From Streptomyces drozdowiczii (GTDB lineage Bacteria; Actinomycetota; Actinomycetes; Streptomycetales; Streptomycetaceae): 64,000 nucleotides of DNA. Of this stretch, positions 33,966 through 44,469 are shown in pieces. The notes under the pieces were generated by a model. That model saw only the letters and a list, made by a program, of their open reading frames with translations. It made no database searches and had not been told where the DNA came from. The stretch spans positions 3,410,001 to 3,474,000 of the forward strand of contig NZ_CP098740.1 in NCBI RefSeq assembly GCF_026167665.1, read 5' to 3'. The translations under genes and the position numbers were made by a program. Each line of letters starts with the position of its first letter. The first letter of the stretch is position 1.

Positions 33966-34832
33966 GTGACTACCGTTATCGAGCAGTCCGCTCCTGTCGC
34001 TCCCCGGCTGATCGCCACGGATCTGGACGGCACTCTCCTGCGCGACGACAAGACCGTCTCGGACCGCACGATCCGGGCGCTCGCCGCAGCCGAGGAGGCG
34101 GGGGTCGAGGTCTTCTTCGTCACCGGTCGCCCCGCCCGCTGGATGGACGTCGTCAGCGATCACGTCCACGGACACGGTCTGGCGATCTGCGCCAACGGCG
34201 CGGCCGTCGCCGATCTGCATGCCGGCGGACAGCTGCTGAAGATCCGGGGCCTGGAGCGCGCGACGGCCCTCGACGTCGTTCGCACGCTGCGCGCCGCCGC
34301 GCCCGGCACGTCCTTCGCCGTCGAGCTGGCCACCGGGATCCACTACGAGCCCGCCTACCCGCCCTTCTACCTCGACCCGGGCGCCACCGTGGCGGTCGCG
34401 GAGAAGCTCCTGTACGAGGAAGGCCCGGGCGACGGCGTCCCCGTGCTGAAGCTCCTCGCCCGCCACGGCGAGCTGGACCCGGACGAGTTCCTGGCGCTGG
34501 CCCGGGCGGCCGCCGGGGAGCGGGCCACCTTCACCCGGTCCAGCCCCACCGCGCTCATCGAGATCAGCGGGCCGGGCGTCTCCAAGGCCAGCACCCTGGA
34601 ACTGTGCTGCGCCGAGCGCGGTATCGCGCCCGCCGAGGTCGTCGCCTTCGGCGACATGCCCAACGACGTGGAGATGCTGAGCTGGGCCGGCTCCTCGTAC
34701 GCCATGGGCAACGCCCACCCGGCCGCCCTCGCCGCCGCCTCCGGCCGTACGGTCAGCAACAACGAGGACGGCGTGGCCGTGGTCATCGAACGCATCCTCG
34801 CCGAACGAGCGAAGAGCCTCGCGGGACGCTGA
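33966..34832 (+). CDS. Cof-type HAD-superfamily phosphatase
   Basis: About 288 residues. Motif I is [14 protein letters not shown], motif II VFFVTGRPARW, and motifs III/IV are VSKASTLELCCAERG and FGDMPNDVEMLSWAG. It closely resembles the serS-linked HAD protein. GTG 33966 is chosen: GAGAAT lies six bases upstream as a possible leaderless -10 element, and the protein then begins VTTVIEQSAP as in relatives I recall. ATG 33948 is an alternative. The substrate is unknown. It converges with the histidine kinase gene. Confidence 0.88.
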   Translation: MTTVIEQSAPVAPRLIATDLDGTLLRDDKTVSDRTIRALAAAEEAGVEVFFVTGRPARWMDVVSDHVHGHGLAICANGAAVADLHAGGQLLKIRGLERATALDVVRTLRAAAPGTSFAVELATGIHYEPAYPPFYLDPGATVAVAEKLLYEEGPGDGVPVLKLLARHGELDPDEFLALARAAAGERATFTRSSPTALIEISGPGVSKASTLELCCAERGIAPAEVVAFGDMPNDVEMLSWAGSSYAMGNAHPAALAAASGRTVSNNEDGVAVVIERILAERAKSLAGR

Positions 34833-34898
34833 ACCAGCCGGGGCCCGAGGCCGGGCGCCGAATAGTTCAGCCCGGGCCCTCACACCGTGCGCCGGCGG

Positions 34899-36575
34899 TC
34901 ACAGCGGTGCCTGCCACACCACCGTCGTACCGCCGCCGCCCTCTCCGATCCCCCGCTCGAACCAACTGGCCCCGCCCAGCGACTCCGCCCGGCGCGCCAG
35001 GTTCCGCAGCCCGCTGCGGCGCCCGCCCTCCGGCATGCCCACCCCGTCGTCGGCGACCGAGAGCCGCACCGCGTCCCGCCCGTCGTCCTGGGTGGCGGTC
35101 GCGTCCACGACCACCTCGATGCGGGCGGCTCCGGCGTGCCGGAAGGCGTTGGACAGCGCCTCCCGCAGCGCCGCGATCAGGTTCTTGGCCGTCAGCTCGC
35201 CGACCAGCGAGTCGACCGCCCCGACGAAGCGGTGGGACGGCTTGAAACCCAGGGGCACGGCCGCCATGTTGATCTCGCGCAGGACCCGGGTGCGCAGCCC
35301 GGACGGCGCCTCCGCCGGCTCCTGCTGGAGCGCGAAGATCGCGGTCCGGATCTCCTGGATGGTCACGTCCAGCTCGTCCACCGCCCGGCCGACCCCGGTC
35401 TGCACCTCCGGCACGTCGGACCGCCGCTGCGCGCTCTCCAGCATCATCCCGGTCGCGAACAGCCGCTGGATGACCAGATCGTGCAGGTCGCGGGCGATCC
35501 GGTCGCGGTCCTCGTAGACCGCGAGGCGTTCCCGGTCGCGCTGGGCGTCGGCCATCATCAGAGCCAGCGCGGCCTGCGAGGCGAACTGGGTGGCCAGCGT
35601 CCGTTCCGTCTCCGTGAAGGGCCGGTCGCCCCGGGCCCGGGGCATGGCCAGGGCGCCCAGGACCCGGCCCCCGCTGCGCAGGGGCAGCAGCATGTTCGGG
35701 CCGAACGGGTCCGCCAGCCTGGTGATCAGGCGGGTGTCGGTGGCCGAGTCGTCCACGAAGACAGCCTCGCCGCTCAGCAGCATGCCCACCACGGGGCTCT
35801 GGGCCGGAATGATCAACCCGAGCGAGTCGGTCGGATCGTCCGCCGAGACGGCGACGATCTCCAGGCCACCGCCCTCGGCCGGCAGCAGCACGATGCCGGC
35901 GGCGGCACCCGCGAGACGGCGGGCCTGCTCCGCGACGACCGTGAGCGCTTCGTCGGCGTCGCTCCCGGAGAGCAGGGCGGTCGTCACGGCGACCGAGCCG
36001 TCGATCCACCGCTCGCGCTGCCGGGCCGCCTCGTACAGCCGGGCGTTGCCGATGGCGATCCCGGCCTCCGTCGCCAGTACGCGCACCAGGTGCAGGTCGT
36101 AGTCGCTGAACTCGCCGCCGCCGTCCTTCTCCGCGAGATACAGATTGCCGAAAATCTCGCCCTGGACCCTGATCGGAACACCGAGGAACGTCCGCATCAG
36201 CGGATGGCCGGGCGGAAAGCCGGCGAACCTCGGATCGGTGGTGAGGTCCGCGAGGCGCAGCGGGCGGGGGTCGTGGATGAGGGCACCGAGCAGGCCGCGG
36301 TGCCCGTCGGGCCGCCGGCCGATCTCGTGCGCCACCGGGTCGGGAACCCCGTAGGTGACGAAGTCGGAGAGCCCCTCGCCCTCCTCGTTCACGACCCCGA
36401 TCGCGGCGTAGCGGGCGTGGGCCAGCTCCGCCGCCGTCTCGCAGATCCGGTCGAGCGTGGAATGCAGTTCGAGGCCGGTCCCCACGGAGCGCATGGCTTC
36501 CAAGAGGCGCGGCACCTGGGCGGTGAGCTCGGTGGAAAGGCTCTGCAGGCTCCTGGCCGGATCCTCCTCAGACAT
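34899..36575 (-). CDS. Orphan GAF-domain sensor histidine kinase
   Basis: A 558-residue cytoplasmic kinase without membrane helices. Two GAF domains (about 45-190 and 205-365) precede a HisKA_3 domain with the phosphoacceptor in RIARDLHDLVIQRLF, then an HATPase domain (REALSNAFRHAG, VADDGVGMP, GLRNLARRAESLGG). This is the arrangement of the mycobacterial DevS/DosT redox and oxygen sensors, though I see no proof of heme binding. No response regulator is adjacent. The ATG at 36575 is preceded by TACGCT six bases upstream (leaderless). It lies beyond the cydCD terminator, so it has its own promoter, but its position next to the cyd genes suggests a respiratory signal. Confidence 0.9.
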   Translation of the reverse strand: MSEEDPARSLQSLSTELTAQVPRLLEAMRSVGTGLELHSTLDRICETAAELAHARYAAIGVVNEEGEGLSDFVTYGVPDPVAHEIGRRPDGHRGLLGALIHDPRPLRLADLTTDPRFAGFPPGHPLMRTFLGVPIRVQGEIFGNLYLAEKDGGGEFSDYDLHLVRVLATEAGIAIGNARLYEAARQRERWIDGSVAVTTALLSGSDADEALTVVAEQARRLAGAAAGIVLLPAEGGGLEIVAVSADDPTDSLGLIIPAQSPVVGMLLSGEAVFVDDSATDTRLITRLADPFGPNMLLPLRSGGRVLGALAMPRARGDRPFTETERTLATQFASQAALALMMADAQRDRERLAVYEDRDRIARDLHDLVIQRLFATGMMLESAQRRSDVPEVQTGVGRAVDELDVTIQEIRTAIFALQQEPAEAPSGLRTRVLREINMAAVPLGFKPSHRFVGAVDSLVGELTAKNLIAALREALSNAFRHAGAARIEVVVDATATQDDGRDAVRLSVADDGVGMPEGGRRSGLRNLARRAESLGGASWFERGIGEGGGGTTVVWQAPL

Positions 36576-36581
36576 ACTGCG

Positions 36582-36587
36582 AGCGTA
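36582..36587 (-). promoter_or_regulatory. -10 element giving a leaderless histidine kinase transcript
   Basis: On the minus strand TACGCT ends six bases before the ATG; no ribosome site is visible. Confidence 0.5.
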
Positions 36588-36612
36588 ATTAGTCACATTT
36601 GCCCTGGAAAGT

Positions 36613-36650
36613 CGGGCTGCCGGATTCGGGATCCCGAATCCGGCAGCCCG
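36613..36650. terminator. Perfect 38-bp palindrome, terminator of the cyd operon
   Basis: Arms of 19 bp (CGGGCTGCCGGATTCGGGA and its exact complement) meet without a spacer around a central GGATCC. It lies 12 bp beyond the cydCD stop and 37 bp before the kinase start. In RNA the central bases would open as the loop. Confidence 0.85.
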
Positions 36651-36662
36651 TGTGGGGAGGAC

Positions 36663-39600
36663 CTATGCGCGGGCCGCCACAGCCGCTTCCGGCTGCCCGA
36701 CGCTCTCCCGTTCCCGCGCCAGCATCCGGCGCAGCGGCCCGTCGACCGAGGCCAGTACGTCGTACGGGCCCCGCTGCACGATCGCACCCGCCTCCAGGAC
36801 CACCACCTCGTCCACGGCGTCGAGACCGGCGAGCCGGTGCGTGATCAGGACCGTCGCACGCCCCGAGGTCGCCTCCAGCAGGTCCGCCGTCAGGGCGTCC
36901 GCCGTCGGCAGGTCCAGGTGCTCGGCGGGCTCGTCCAGCACGAGGACGGGGAAATCGGCGAGCAGGGCCCGGGCCAGCGCGAGCCGCTGCCGCTGCCCCC
37001 CGGAGAGGCGGGCGCCGTGCTCCCCGACGAGGGTGTCCAGCCCGTCCGGCAGCGCTTCCGCCCAGTCGAGCAGGCGGGCCCGCGCCAGAGCGTCGCGCAG
37101 TTCGGGCTCGGTCGCGCCGGGGCGGGCGAGCCGCAGGTTCTCCCGGAGCGAGCTGTCGAAGATGTGGGCGTCCTGGGCGCACAGCCCGACGAACCTCCGC
37201 ACGGTGTCCCCGTCCAGCGCCGAGGCGTTCACGCCGCCGATCCGGTAGCTGCCCGCCCGCGCGTCCAGGAAGCGGAGAAGCACCTGGGCCAGCGTGGTCT
37301 TGCCGGACCCGGAGGGCCCCACCACGGCGATCCGGCGGCCCGCGTCCAGCGTGAGGTCCACGGAGGCGAGCGCGTCGTGGGCCGTGTCCGCGTACCGGGC
37401 CGACAGACCCCGCACCTCCAGCGGGAAGGGGTTCGCCGGTGTCGCGGCCGGCGCTTCGGGCTCCCGTACGGGCACAGGGGCGTCCAGCACCTCGTACACA
37501 CGCTCCGCGCTCCTCCTGACCCGCTGCCGGTACTGGGCGGCCGACGGCAGACCGGTCACGGCCTCGAAGGCGGCCAGCGGGGTGAGGACGACGACGGCGA
37601 GCTCCACGCCGGCAAGCCGGCCATCCGCCACCGCCGGAAGGGCGACCAGGGCCGCGGCCACCACGGTGAGGCCGGCGATCAGAGCGGTGAGGCCGCCCCC
37701 GAGCGCGGTCGCGGTCGCCGCACGCGATGCGATCCGGGTGAGGACGACATCGGCCGCACGCGTGCGGGCCGCACGTCCCGGCAGGGCCCCCGTCACGGTC
37801 AGCTCGGCGGTGCCGCCCAGCAGATCGGTGATCCGGGTGGCCAGATCGGCGCGGGCGGGGGCCAGTCGGCGCTCCGCGCGGCGGGCGCAGGCACCGCTGA
37901 CGAGCGGGACCCCGACGCCCGCCAGCAGCAGCCCCACGGCCAGGACCAGGCCCGCCTGGGGGAGCAGCCAGCCGGTGAAGCCGACGGTCGCGGTGCCCAC
38001 GAGGACTGCGGTGCCGACGGGCAGCAGCCACCGCAGCCAGTAGTCCTGGAGCGCGTCCACGTCCGCGACCAGCCGTGACAGCAGATCCCCGCGCCGGGCG
38101 CCGCGCAGGCCGCCGGGCGCGATGCGCTCCAGGCTGCGGTACACGGCGACGCGCAGTTCGGCGAGCATCCTCAGGACCGCGTCGTGCGAGACGAGGCGCT
38201 CGGCGTAGCGGAAGACCGCCCGCCCGATACCGAACGCACGGGTGGCCGTCACCGCGACCATCAGATAGAGGACGGGCGGCTGCTCGGACGCCCTGGAGAT
38301 CAGCCAGCCGGAGACCGCCATGAGCCCCACGGCGGACCCCAGGGCGAGGCTCCCGAGCAACAGGGCGAGCCCGAACCGGGCACGTTGGGAGCCTGCGGCA
38401 TCCCGGACCCGGGCCAGGACGTGCCTGCGCCCTGGCGTGGTCTCCTCGGGCGCTTCGGCTGCGGGCGCCGGCCCGGTCGGCCGGACGGCGCCGGACGCAC
38501 TGGCGGAGCCAACAGCGGTCGCGGGGCTGGGCAGCGCCACAGGCTCATCCTGCGCAACGGCGTCCACGGCCGTCAGCGTCACCACCCGGTCCGCGACCGA
38601 CAGCAGCGCCGGCCGGTGCACCACCAGCAGTACGGTCCGGCCCGCCGCCAGCCTCCGTACGGCCTCGACGATCCCCGCCTCCGTCTCGCCGTCCAGGCTC
38701 GCCGTCGGCTCGTCCAGCAGCAGCACCGGGCGGTCGGCGAGGAACGCCCGGGCGAGCGCGATCCGCTGCCGCTGCCCTGCGGAGAGACCGGCGCCGTCCT
38801 CACCGAGCACCGTGCGGTCGCCGTCCGGAAGCCCTCGTACGAACTCGTACGCCCCCGCGTCGCGCAGCGCCGCCGTCACCGCGCTGTCGTCGGCGGCGGG
38901 CCGGGCGAGCCTCACGTTCTCCGCGATGGTGCCCGCGAAGAGATGGGGGCGTTGCGGCACCCAGGCGATGTGCTCCCGCCAGCGTTCGAGGGAGACGTCC
39001 GCCAGATCGGTGCCACCGACCCGTACCCGGCCCTCGTCGGGGGCGGTGAAGCCCAGCACCACGTTCAGCAGGGTGGACTTGCCGGCGCCGCTCGGGCCGA
39101 CCAGCGCGACCGTCTCCCCCTCCTCGACAGTCAGCCGGGCAGCGGCGAGCGAGGGCTCGGACCGCCCCGCGTGGCGTACCGTCACCCCGTCCAGCTCCAG
39201 CCGCAGCGACGCGGGCACCTCCCCCGTACCGCTTGCGCGGGGCTCCGTCTCCAGGACCGCGAAGACCTCCTCCGCCGCTGAAAGGCCCTCGGCGGCGGCA
39301 TGGAACTGCGCCCCCACCTGCCGGATGGGCAGATATGCCTCGGGCGCGAGGATCAGGACCAGCAGACCGGTGTAGAGGTCGAGTTCACCGTGGACGAGCC
39401 GCATGCCGATGGTGACCGCGACGAGGGCCACCGAGAGTGTGGCGAGGAGTTCGAGGGCGAAGGACGACAGGAAGGCGATCCGCAGGGTGCGCAGCGTGGC
39501 CTGCCGGTACTGCGAGGTGATCCTGCGGATCGACTCGGCCTGGGCCTTGGCCCGGCCGAACACCTTCAGCGTCGGCAGCCCGGCCACCACATCGAGGAAG

Positions 39601-40205
39601 TGACCGGAGAGCCGGGAGAGCAGCCGCCACTGACGGTCCATGCGCGACTGGGTCGCCCAGCCGATCAGGATCATGAAGAGCGGGATGAGCGGCAGCGTGA
39701 CCACGATGATCGCCGCCGACACCCAGTCCTCGGTGACGACCCTTGCCAGCACGGCCGCCGGCACGACCACCGCGAGACCCAGCTGCGGCAGATACCGAGC
39801 GAAGTAGTCGTCCAGGGCATCGATCCCCCGGGTGGCCAGCGTCACCAGCGAGCCGGTGCGCTGACCGCTCAGCCAGTCCGGCCCCAACTGCGCGGCCCGG
39901 TCGAGCAGCTGCCGGCGCAGTGCGGACTTGACCGCCGCACCGGCCCGGTGGGCGGCCAGCTCGGTGAGCCAGGCGACCAGGGCCCGCCCGAGCGCGACCG
40001 CCGCGAGCAGCAGAAGCGGGGTGCGCAGCCCGCCCGCCGTCAGCCCGTCCTCGAAGCCGCCCACCACGATCTCGGCGATGAGCATGGCCTGGGCGATGAC
40101 CAGCGCCGCCCCGGCCAGGCCGAGAACCACCACCGCCACCATGAACAGACGGGTGGCTCGGGCGTGGCGGAGCAGACGCGGGTCGATCGGTTTCACGTGA
40201 AACAT
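36663..40205 (-). CDS. cydCD: CydD-CydC fusion, ABC exporter needed for cytochrome bd assembly
   Basis: 1180 residues containing two half-transporters in one chain. The first half (about 1-560) has six membrane helices, Walker A GPSGAGKST and signature LSAGQRQRIALA. The second half (about 600-1165) has six more helices, GPSGSGKTT and LSGGQRQRLALA. In E. coli the CydD and CydC heterodimer exports thiols (cysteine, glutathione) or handles heme and is required for cytochrome bd maturation; fusion is common in Streptomyces. The start codon overlaps a consensus parS site (reading MFHVKP). It is the last gene of cydA-cydB-cydCD, 36 bp after cydB. Confidence 0.95.
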   Translation of the reverse strand: MFHVKPIDPRLLRHARATRLFMVAVVVLGLAGAALVIAQAMLIAEIVVGGFEDGLTAGGLRTPLLLLAAVALGRALVAWLTELAAHRAGAAVKSALRRQLLDRAAQLGPDWLSGQRTGSLVTLATRGIDALDDYFARYLPQLGLAVVVPAAVLARVVTEDWVSAAIIVVTLPLIPLFMILIGWATQSRMDRQWRLLSRLSGHFLDVVAGLPTLKVFGRAKAQAESIRRITSQYRQATLRTLRIAFLSSFALELLATLSVALVAVTIGMRLVHGELDLYTGLLVLILAPEAYLPIRQVGAQFHAAAEGLSAAEEVFAVLETEPRASGTGEVPASLRLELDGVTVRHAGRSEPSLAAARLTVEEGETVALVGPSGAGKSTLLNVVLGFTAPDEGRVRVGGTDLADVSLERWREHIAWVPQRPHLFAGTIAENVRLARPAADDSAVTAALRDAGAYEFVRGLPDGDRTVLGEDGAGLSAGQRQRIALARAFLADRPVLLLDEPTASLDGETEAGIVEAVRRLAAGRTVLLVVHRPALLSVADRVVTLTAVDAVAQDEPVALPSPATAVGSASASGAVRPTGPAPAAEAPEETTPGRRHVLARVRDAAGSQRARFGLALLLGSLALGSAVGLMAVSGWLISRASEQPPVLYLMVAVTATRAFGIGRAVFRYAERLVSHDAVLRMLAELRVAVYRSLERIAPGGLRGARRGDLLSRLVADVDALQDYWLRWLLPVGTAVLVGTATVGFTGWLLPQAGLVLAVGLLLAGVGVPLVSGACARRAERRLAPARADLATRITDLLGGTAELTVTGALPGRAARTRAADVVLTRIASRAATATALGGGLTALIAGLTVVAAALVALPAVADGRLAGVELAVVVLTPLAAFEAVTGLPSAAQYRQRVRRSAERVYEVLDAPVPVREPEAPAATPANPFPLEVRGLSARYADTAHDALASVDLTLDAGRRIAVVGPSGSGKTTLAQVLLRFLDARAGSYRIGGVNASALDGDTVRRFVGLCAQDAHIFDSSLRENLRLARPGATEPELRDALARARLLDWAEALPDGLDTLVGEHGARLSGGQRQRLALARALLADFPVLVLDEPAEHLDLPTADALTADLLEATSGRATVLITHRLAGLDAVDEVVVLEAGAIVQRGPYDVLASVDGPLRRMLARERESVGQPEAAVAARA
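40190..40203. promoter_or_regulatory. parS site overlapping the cydCD start
   Basis: GTTTCACGTGAAAC is the perfect 14-bp ParB-binding palindrome. It covers codons 1-5 of cydCD. Confidence 0.85.
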
Positions 40206-40241
40206 CCCTTGCGGCTCGGCTCGGTCGGGGAACTCACTGCG

Positions 40242-41243
<1,002 letters not shown>

Positions 41244-41259
41244 TTCTCGGCTCCCGCTC

Positions 41260-42768
41260 TCAGTAGGAGAAGGCCATGGGCCGGTCGGCGTCTTCGTGGT
41301 CGCCGCCGATCCGGGTGGGCGGGTTGAGGTCGTCGTCCGTGAGCTCGGGCGGCCCGGCCTTGATGTACTTCAGGAGGAGCCGGACCTCGATGACGGCGAG
41401 CACCGCGTACAGCACGGTGAAGACGATCAGCGAGGTCAGCACCTCGCCCTGGGAGACACCGGGGGAGACCGCGTCACGGGTCCGGAGTACGCCGTAGACC
41501 ACCCAGGGCTGCCGACCCATCTCGGTGAAGATCCAGCCCCAGGAGTTGGCGATCAGCGGGAAGAGCAAGGTCCACAGGGCGACGATCCAGTAGCACCGGG
41601 CAAGGCGTGGACTGAGGGCCTTGGTCTTGAAGAGGACCAGATGCGGCACCTCGTCCTCACCGGTGCGCATCGCCTCGGGCAGCATGAACTTCTTCCGCGT
41701 GAGCCACAGGCCGAGGATGCCGAGACCGAACGAGGCCATCCCGAAGCCGATCATCCACCGGAAGCTCCAGAAGGCGACGGGGATGTTGGGCCGGTAGTCG
41801 CCGGGGCCGAAGCGTTCCTGCTCCGCCTTGTTGATGTCGTTGATGCCCGGCACGTACGAGTGGAAGTCGTCGTCGGCGAGGAAGGACAGCACCCCGGGGA
41901 CGGAGATCTCGACGGAGTTGTGGCCCTTGCTGACGTCCCCGTAGGCGAAGATCGAGAAGGGCGCGGCGTTCTGCCCGTCCCACAGCGCCTCGGCCGCCGC
42001 CATCTTCATCGGCTGCTGCTTGAACATCACCTTGCCGAGCTGGTCACCGCTGACGGCGGTCAGGAGGCCGGAGATCACCACGGTGATCAGGCCCAGCCGC
42101 AGCGAGGTCCGCATCACCGGAATGTGCTTCTTGCGGGCCAGGTGGAAGGCCGCGATGCCGACCATGAACGCGCCACCGACCAGGAAGGCGGCCGTGATGG
42201 TGTGGAAGAACTGGGTCAGCGCGGTGTTCTGCGTGAGCACCTGCCAGAAGGCGGTCAGCTCGGCGCGGCCGCGTTCCTTGTTGATGCGGTAACCGACCGG
42301 GTGCTGCATCCAGGAGTTGGCCGCCAGGATGAAGTAGGCGGAGAGGATGGTGCCGACGGACACCATCCAGATGCAGGCGAGGTGGATCTTCTTCGGAAGC
42401 TTGTCCCAGCCGAAGATCCACAGGCCGATGAAGGTGGACTCGAAGAAGAACGCGATCAGGGCCTCGAACGCTAGCGGAGCCCCGAAGATGTCACCGACGA
42501 ACCGCGAGTAGTCGGACCAGTTCATCCCGAACTGGAACTCCTGGACGATGCCGGTGACGACACCCATGGCGATGTTGATCAGGAAGAGCTTTCCCCAGAA
42601 CTTGGTGGCTCTGAGGTACTTCTCCTTGTTCGTCCGCACCCAGGCGGTCTGCAGGCCGGCAGTGAGCGCCGCGAGAGAGATCGTCAGAGGAACGAAGAGG
42701 AAGTGGTAGACGGTCGTCGTACCGAACTGCCATCGCGCCAGGGTCTCCGGCGCCAGAGCTAGCTCCAC
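41260..42768 (-). CDS. cydA: Cytochrome bd oxidase subunit I
   Basis: 502 residues. The heme b595 ligand His is in TTTVYHFLFVPL, the next segment has FQFGMNWSDYSRFVGDIFG, and GRQPWVVYGVLRTRDA carries the conserved quinol-site neighbourhood and C-terminal helices. The periplasmic Q-loop is of the short type, as usual in actinobacteria. The GTG start follows AAGGAG. A Rex operator about 85-108 bp upstream indicates induction when NADH/NAD+ rises, that is at low oxygen. It is the first gene of the operon. Confidence 0.96.
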   Translation of the reverse strand: MELALAPETLARWQFGTTTVYHFLFVPLTISLAALTAGLQTAWVRTNKEKYLRATKFWGKLFLINIAMGVVTGIVQEFQFGMNWSDYSRFVGDIFGAPLAFEALIAFFFESTFIGLWIFGWDKLPKKIHLACIWMVSVGTILSAYFILAANSWMQHPVGYRINKERGRAELTAFWQVLTQNTALTQFFHTITAAFLVGGAFMVGIAAFHLARKKHIPVMRTSLRLGLITVVISGLLTAVSGDQLGKVMFKQQPMKMAAAEALWDGQNAAPFSIFAYGDVSKGHNSVEISVPGVLSFLADDDFHSYVPGINDINKAEQERFGPGDYRPNIPVAFWSFRWMIGFGMASFGLGILGLWLTRKKFMLPEAMRTGEDEVPHLVLFKTKALSPRLARCYWIVALWTLLFPLIANSWGWIFTEMGRQPWVVYGVLRTRDAVSPGVSQGEVLTSLIVFTVLYAVLAVIEVRLLLKYIKAGPPELTDDDLNPPTRIGGDHEDADRPMAFSY

Positions 42769-42851
42769 GTCGTCTTCTCCTTACGTCATCGCCGCCGCAG
42801 CGGCGATTTGTCCGTGAAATCCAACGGATCACGGGAGGAAGCAGGACACGC

Positions 42852-42876
42852 TTGTGAACGCGTTCACATTCACAAG
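42852..42876 (-). promoter_or_regulatory. Rex (redox repressor) operator for cydABCD
   Basis: TGTGAACGCGTTCACA (42853-42868) is a perfect 16-bp palindrome matching the Streptomyces Rex operator. A further TTCACAA half-site follows at 42869-42875, so two overlapping sites may exist. Rex leaves its DNA when it binds NADH. Confidence 0.9.
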
Positions 42877-42967
42877 CAATTATGGCGCACACGCTTTCGG
42901 GCCCTTCGCCCGGGGTCCCCTCTCACCGCCGCCCCCGCGCCGGGCCTGCGGAGCCGGGCATACGAAA

Positions 42968-42999
42968 GGGCCCCGCACCTCTCACGAGATACGGGGCCC
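42968..42999 (-). terminator. hisC terminator
   Basis: An 8-bp stem GGGCCCCG/CGGGGCCC with a 16-base loop lies 19 bp after the hisC stop and ahead of the cydA promoter. Confidence 0.65.
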
Positions 43000-43018
43000 G
43001 GCTGCCGGACGACGCCGG

Positions 43019-44098
43019 CTACAGCTCCTGGCGGAACGACTCCGTCACCTTCAGGAACAGGTCGTTCGCCTCGCTCTCGCCGATCGTCACGCGCACGCCC
43101 TCGCCCGCGAACGGCCGGACCACCACACCGGCCTTCTCGCAGGCCGCCGCGAAGTCCAAGGTGCGGTCGCCCAGCCGCAGCCAGACGAAGTTCGCCTGGG
43201 ACTCGGGAACCGTCCAGCCCTGCCGTGCCAGGGCCTCGGAGACCCGGTCCCGCTCGCACACCAGCGAGCCGACCCGCCCCAGCAGCTCGTCCTCGGCGCG
43301 CAGCGAGGCCACCGCCGCGTCCTGCGCGAGCTGGCTGACGCCGAACGGCACCGCCGTCTTGCGCAGCGCGGCCGCCACCGGCTCGTGGGCCACCGCGAAG
43401 CCGACCCGCAGACCCGCGAGCCCGTACGCCTTGGAGAACGTCCGGAGCACCGCCACGTTGGGGCGGTCCCGGTAGATCTCGAGGCCGTCGGGGACCTCGA
43501 CGTCGCGGATGAACTCCTTGTACGCCTCGTCCAGCACCACGAGCACATCGCTCGGCACCCGGTCGAGGAATCGTTCCAGCTCGGCCCTGCGCACGACGGT
43601 GCCGGTGGGGTTGTTCGGGTTGCAGACGAAGATCAGCCGCGTCCGGTCGGTGATCGCGTCCGCCATCGCGTCCAGGTCGTGCACATCGCCGTCGGTCAGC
43701 GGCACCTTGACCGAGGTCGCGCCGCTGACCTGCGTGATGATCGGGTACGCCTCGAAGGAGCGCCAGGCGTAGATCACTTCGTCGCCCGGGCCCGAGGTGG
43801 CCTGGAGCAGCTGCTGGGCCACGCCGACCGAACCGGTGCCGGTGGCCAGGTGCGAGACGGGCACACCGAAACGGTCGGCCAGCTCGTTCATCAGACCGGT
43901 GCAGGCCATGTCCGGGTAGCGGTTGAAGTGCTCAGCGGCCGCGAGCGCGCTCTCCATCACGCCCGGCAGCGGCGGATACGGGTTCTCGTTGGAGGACAGC
44001 TTGAAAGCGGCGGGTCCGTCCGCCGACGCCGGTTTGCCCGGAACATAGGCGGGAACGCCGTCCAGTTCGGCGCGCAGCTTGGGGCTCGTCTCGCTCAC
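43019..44098 (-). CDS. hisC: Histidinol-phosphate/aromatic aminotransferase (fold type I PLP)
   Basis: 359 residues. The PLP Lys is K223 in [32 protein letters not shown] and [11 protein letters not shown] are the HisC-family motifs, and [11 protein letters not shown] near the C-terminus supplies the substrate-binding Arg. HisC works in histidine synthesis, but a lone homologue away from the his operon may instead serve phenylalanine or tyrosine synthesis, as databases often label it (Pat). The GTG at 44098 has GGAGGA upstream. It has its own terminator and a leader region of about 370 bp. Confidence 0.88.
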   Translation of the reverse strand: MSETSPKLRAELDGVPAYVPGKPASADGPAAFKLSSNENPYPPLPGVMESALAAAEHFNRYPDMACTGLMNELADRFGVPVSHLATGTGSVGVAQQLLQATSGPGDEVIYAWRSFEAYPIITQVSGATSVKVPLTDGDVHDLDAMADAITDRTRLIFVCNPNNPTGTVVRRAELERFLDRVPSDVLVVLDEAYKEFIRDVEVPDGLEIYRDRPNVAVLRTFSKAYGLAGLRVGFAVAHEPVAAALRKTAVPFGVSQLAQDAAVASLRAEDELLGRVGSLVCERDRVSEALARQGWTVPESQANFVWLRLGDRTLDFAAACEKAGVVVRPFAGEGVRVTIGESEANDLFLKVTESFRQEL

Positions 44099-44469
44099 CG
44101 CAGGTCCTCCTCGACCGTCCGTACACATCAATACTGCTCACCTTATGAGGATTGGGCGCCGCTGCGAACGGGTGGACAGCGGATTCGTCCGGTGAACCCC
44201 GGAATGAGGGGGAGCGCGACCGGCAGTGGCGCGCGCCGGTGGCTCACTCCGTGGCGCGCGTCCCTCGAAAAGGTGAGTTGAGACCTCCTCGAGACCTTGC
44301 CCCCTCGACAGGTCCATCCGGCCGGATGCATGACACATGACGGTGGGACCGGCCAACAACCTTGTTTCATAAGGCCGTTGCCACCCAATGACCTTGCAGA
44401 AACGTGCCTGTCAACGCGTGCATATGCGACCGGACCAATTCCCCGCCCGACCCCTACTATCGGCTCGCC
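44099..44469. other. Divergent intergenic region between hisC and a LacI-type regulator
   Basis: No credible gene is seen. TACTAT at 44455-44460, nine bases before the regulator ATG, is a probable -10 element. The middle part is less GC-rich around 44340-44440. I found no clear LacI-type palindrome. Confidence 0.4.
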
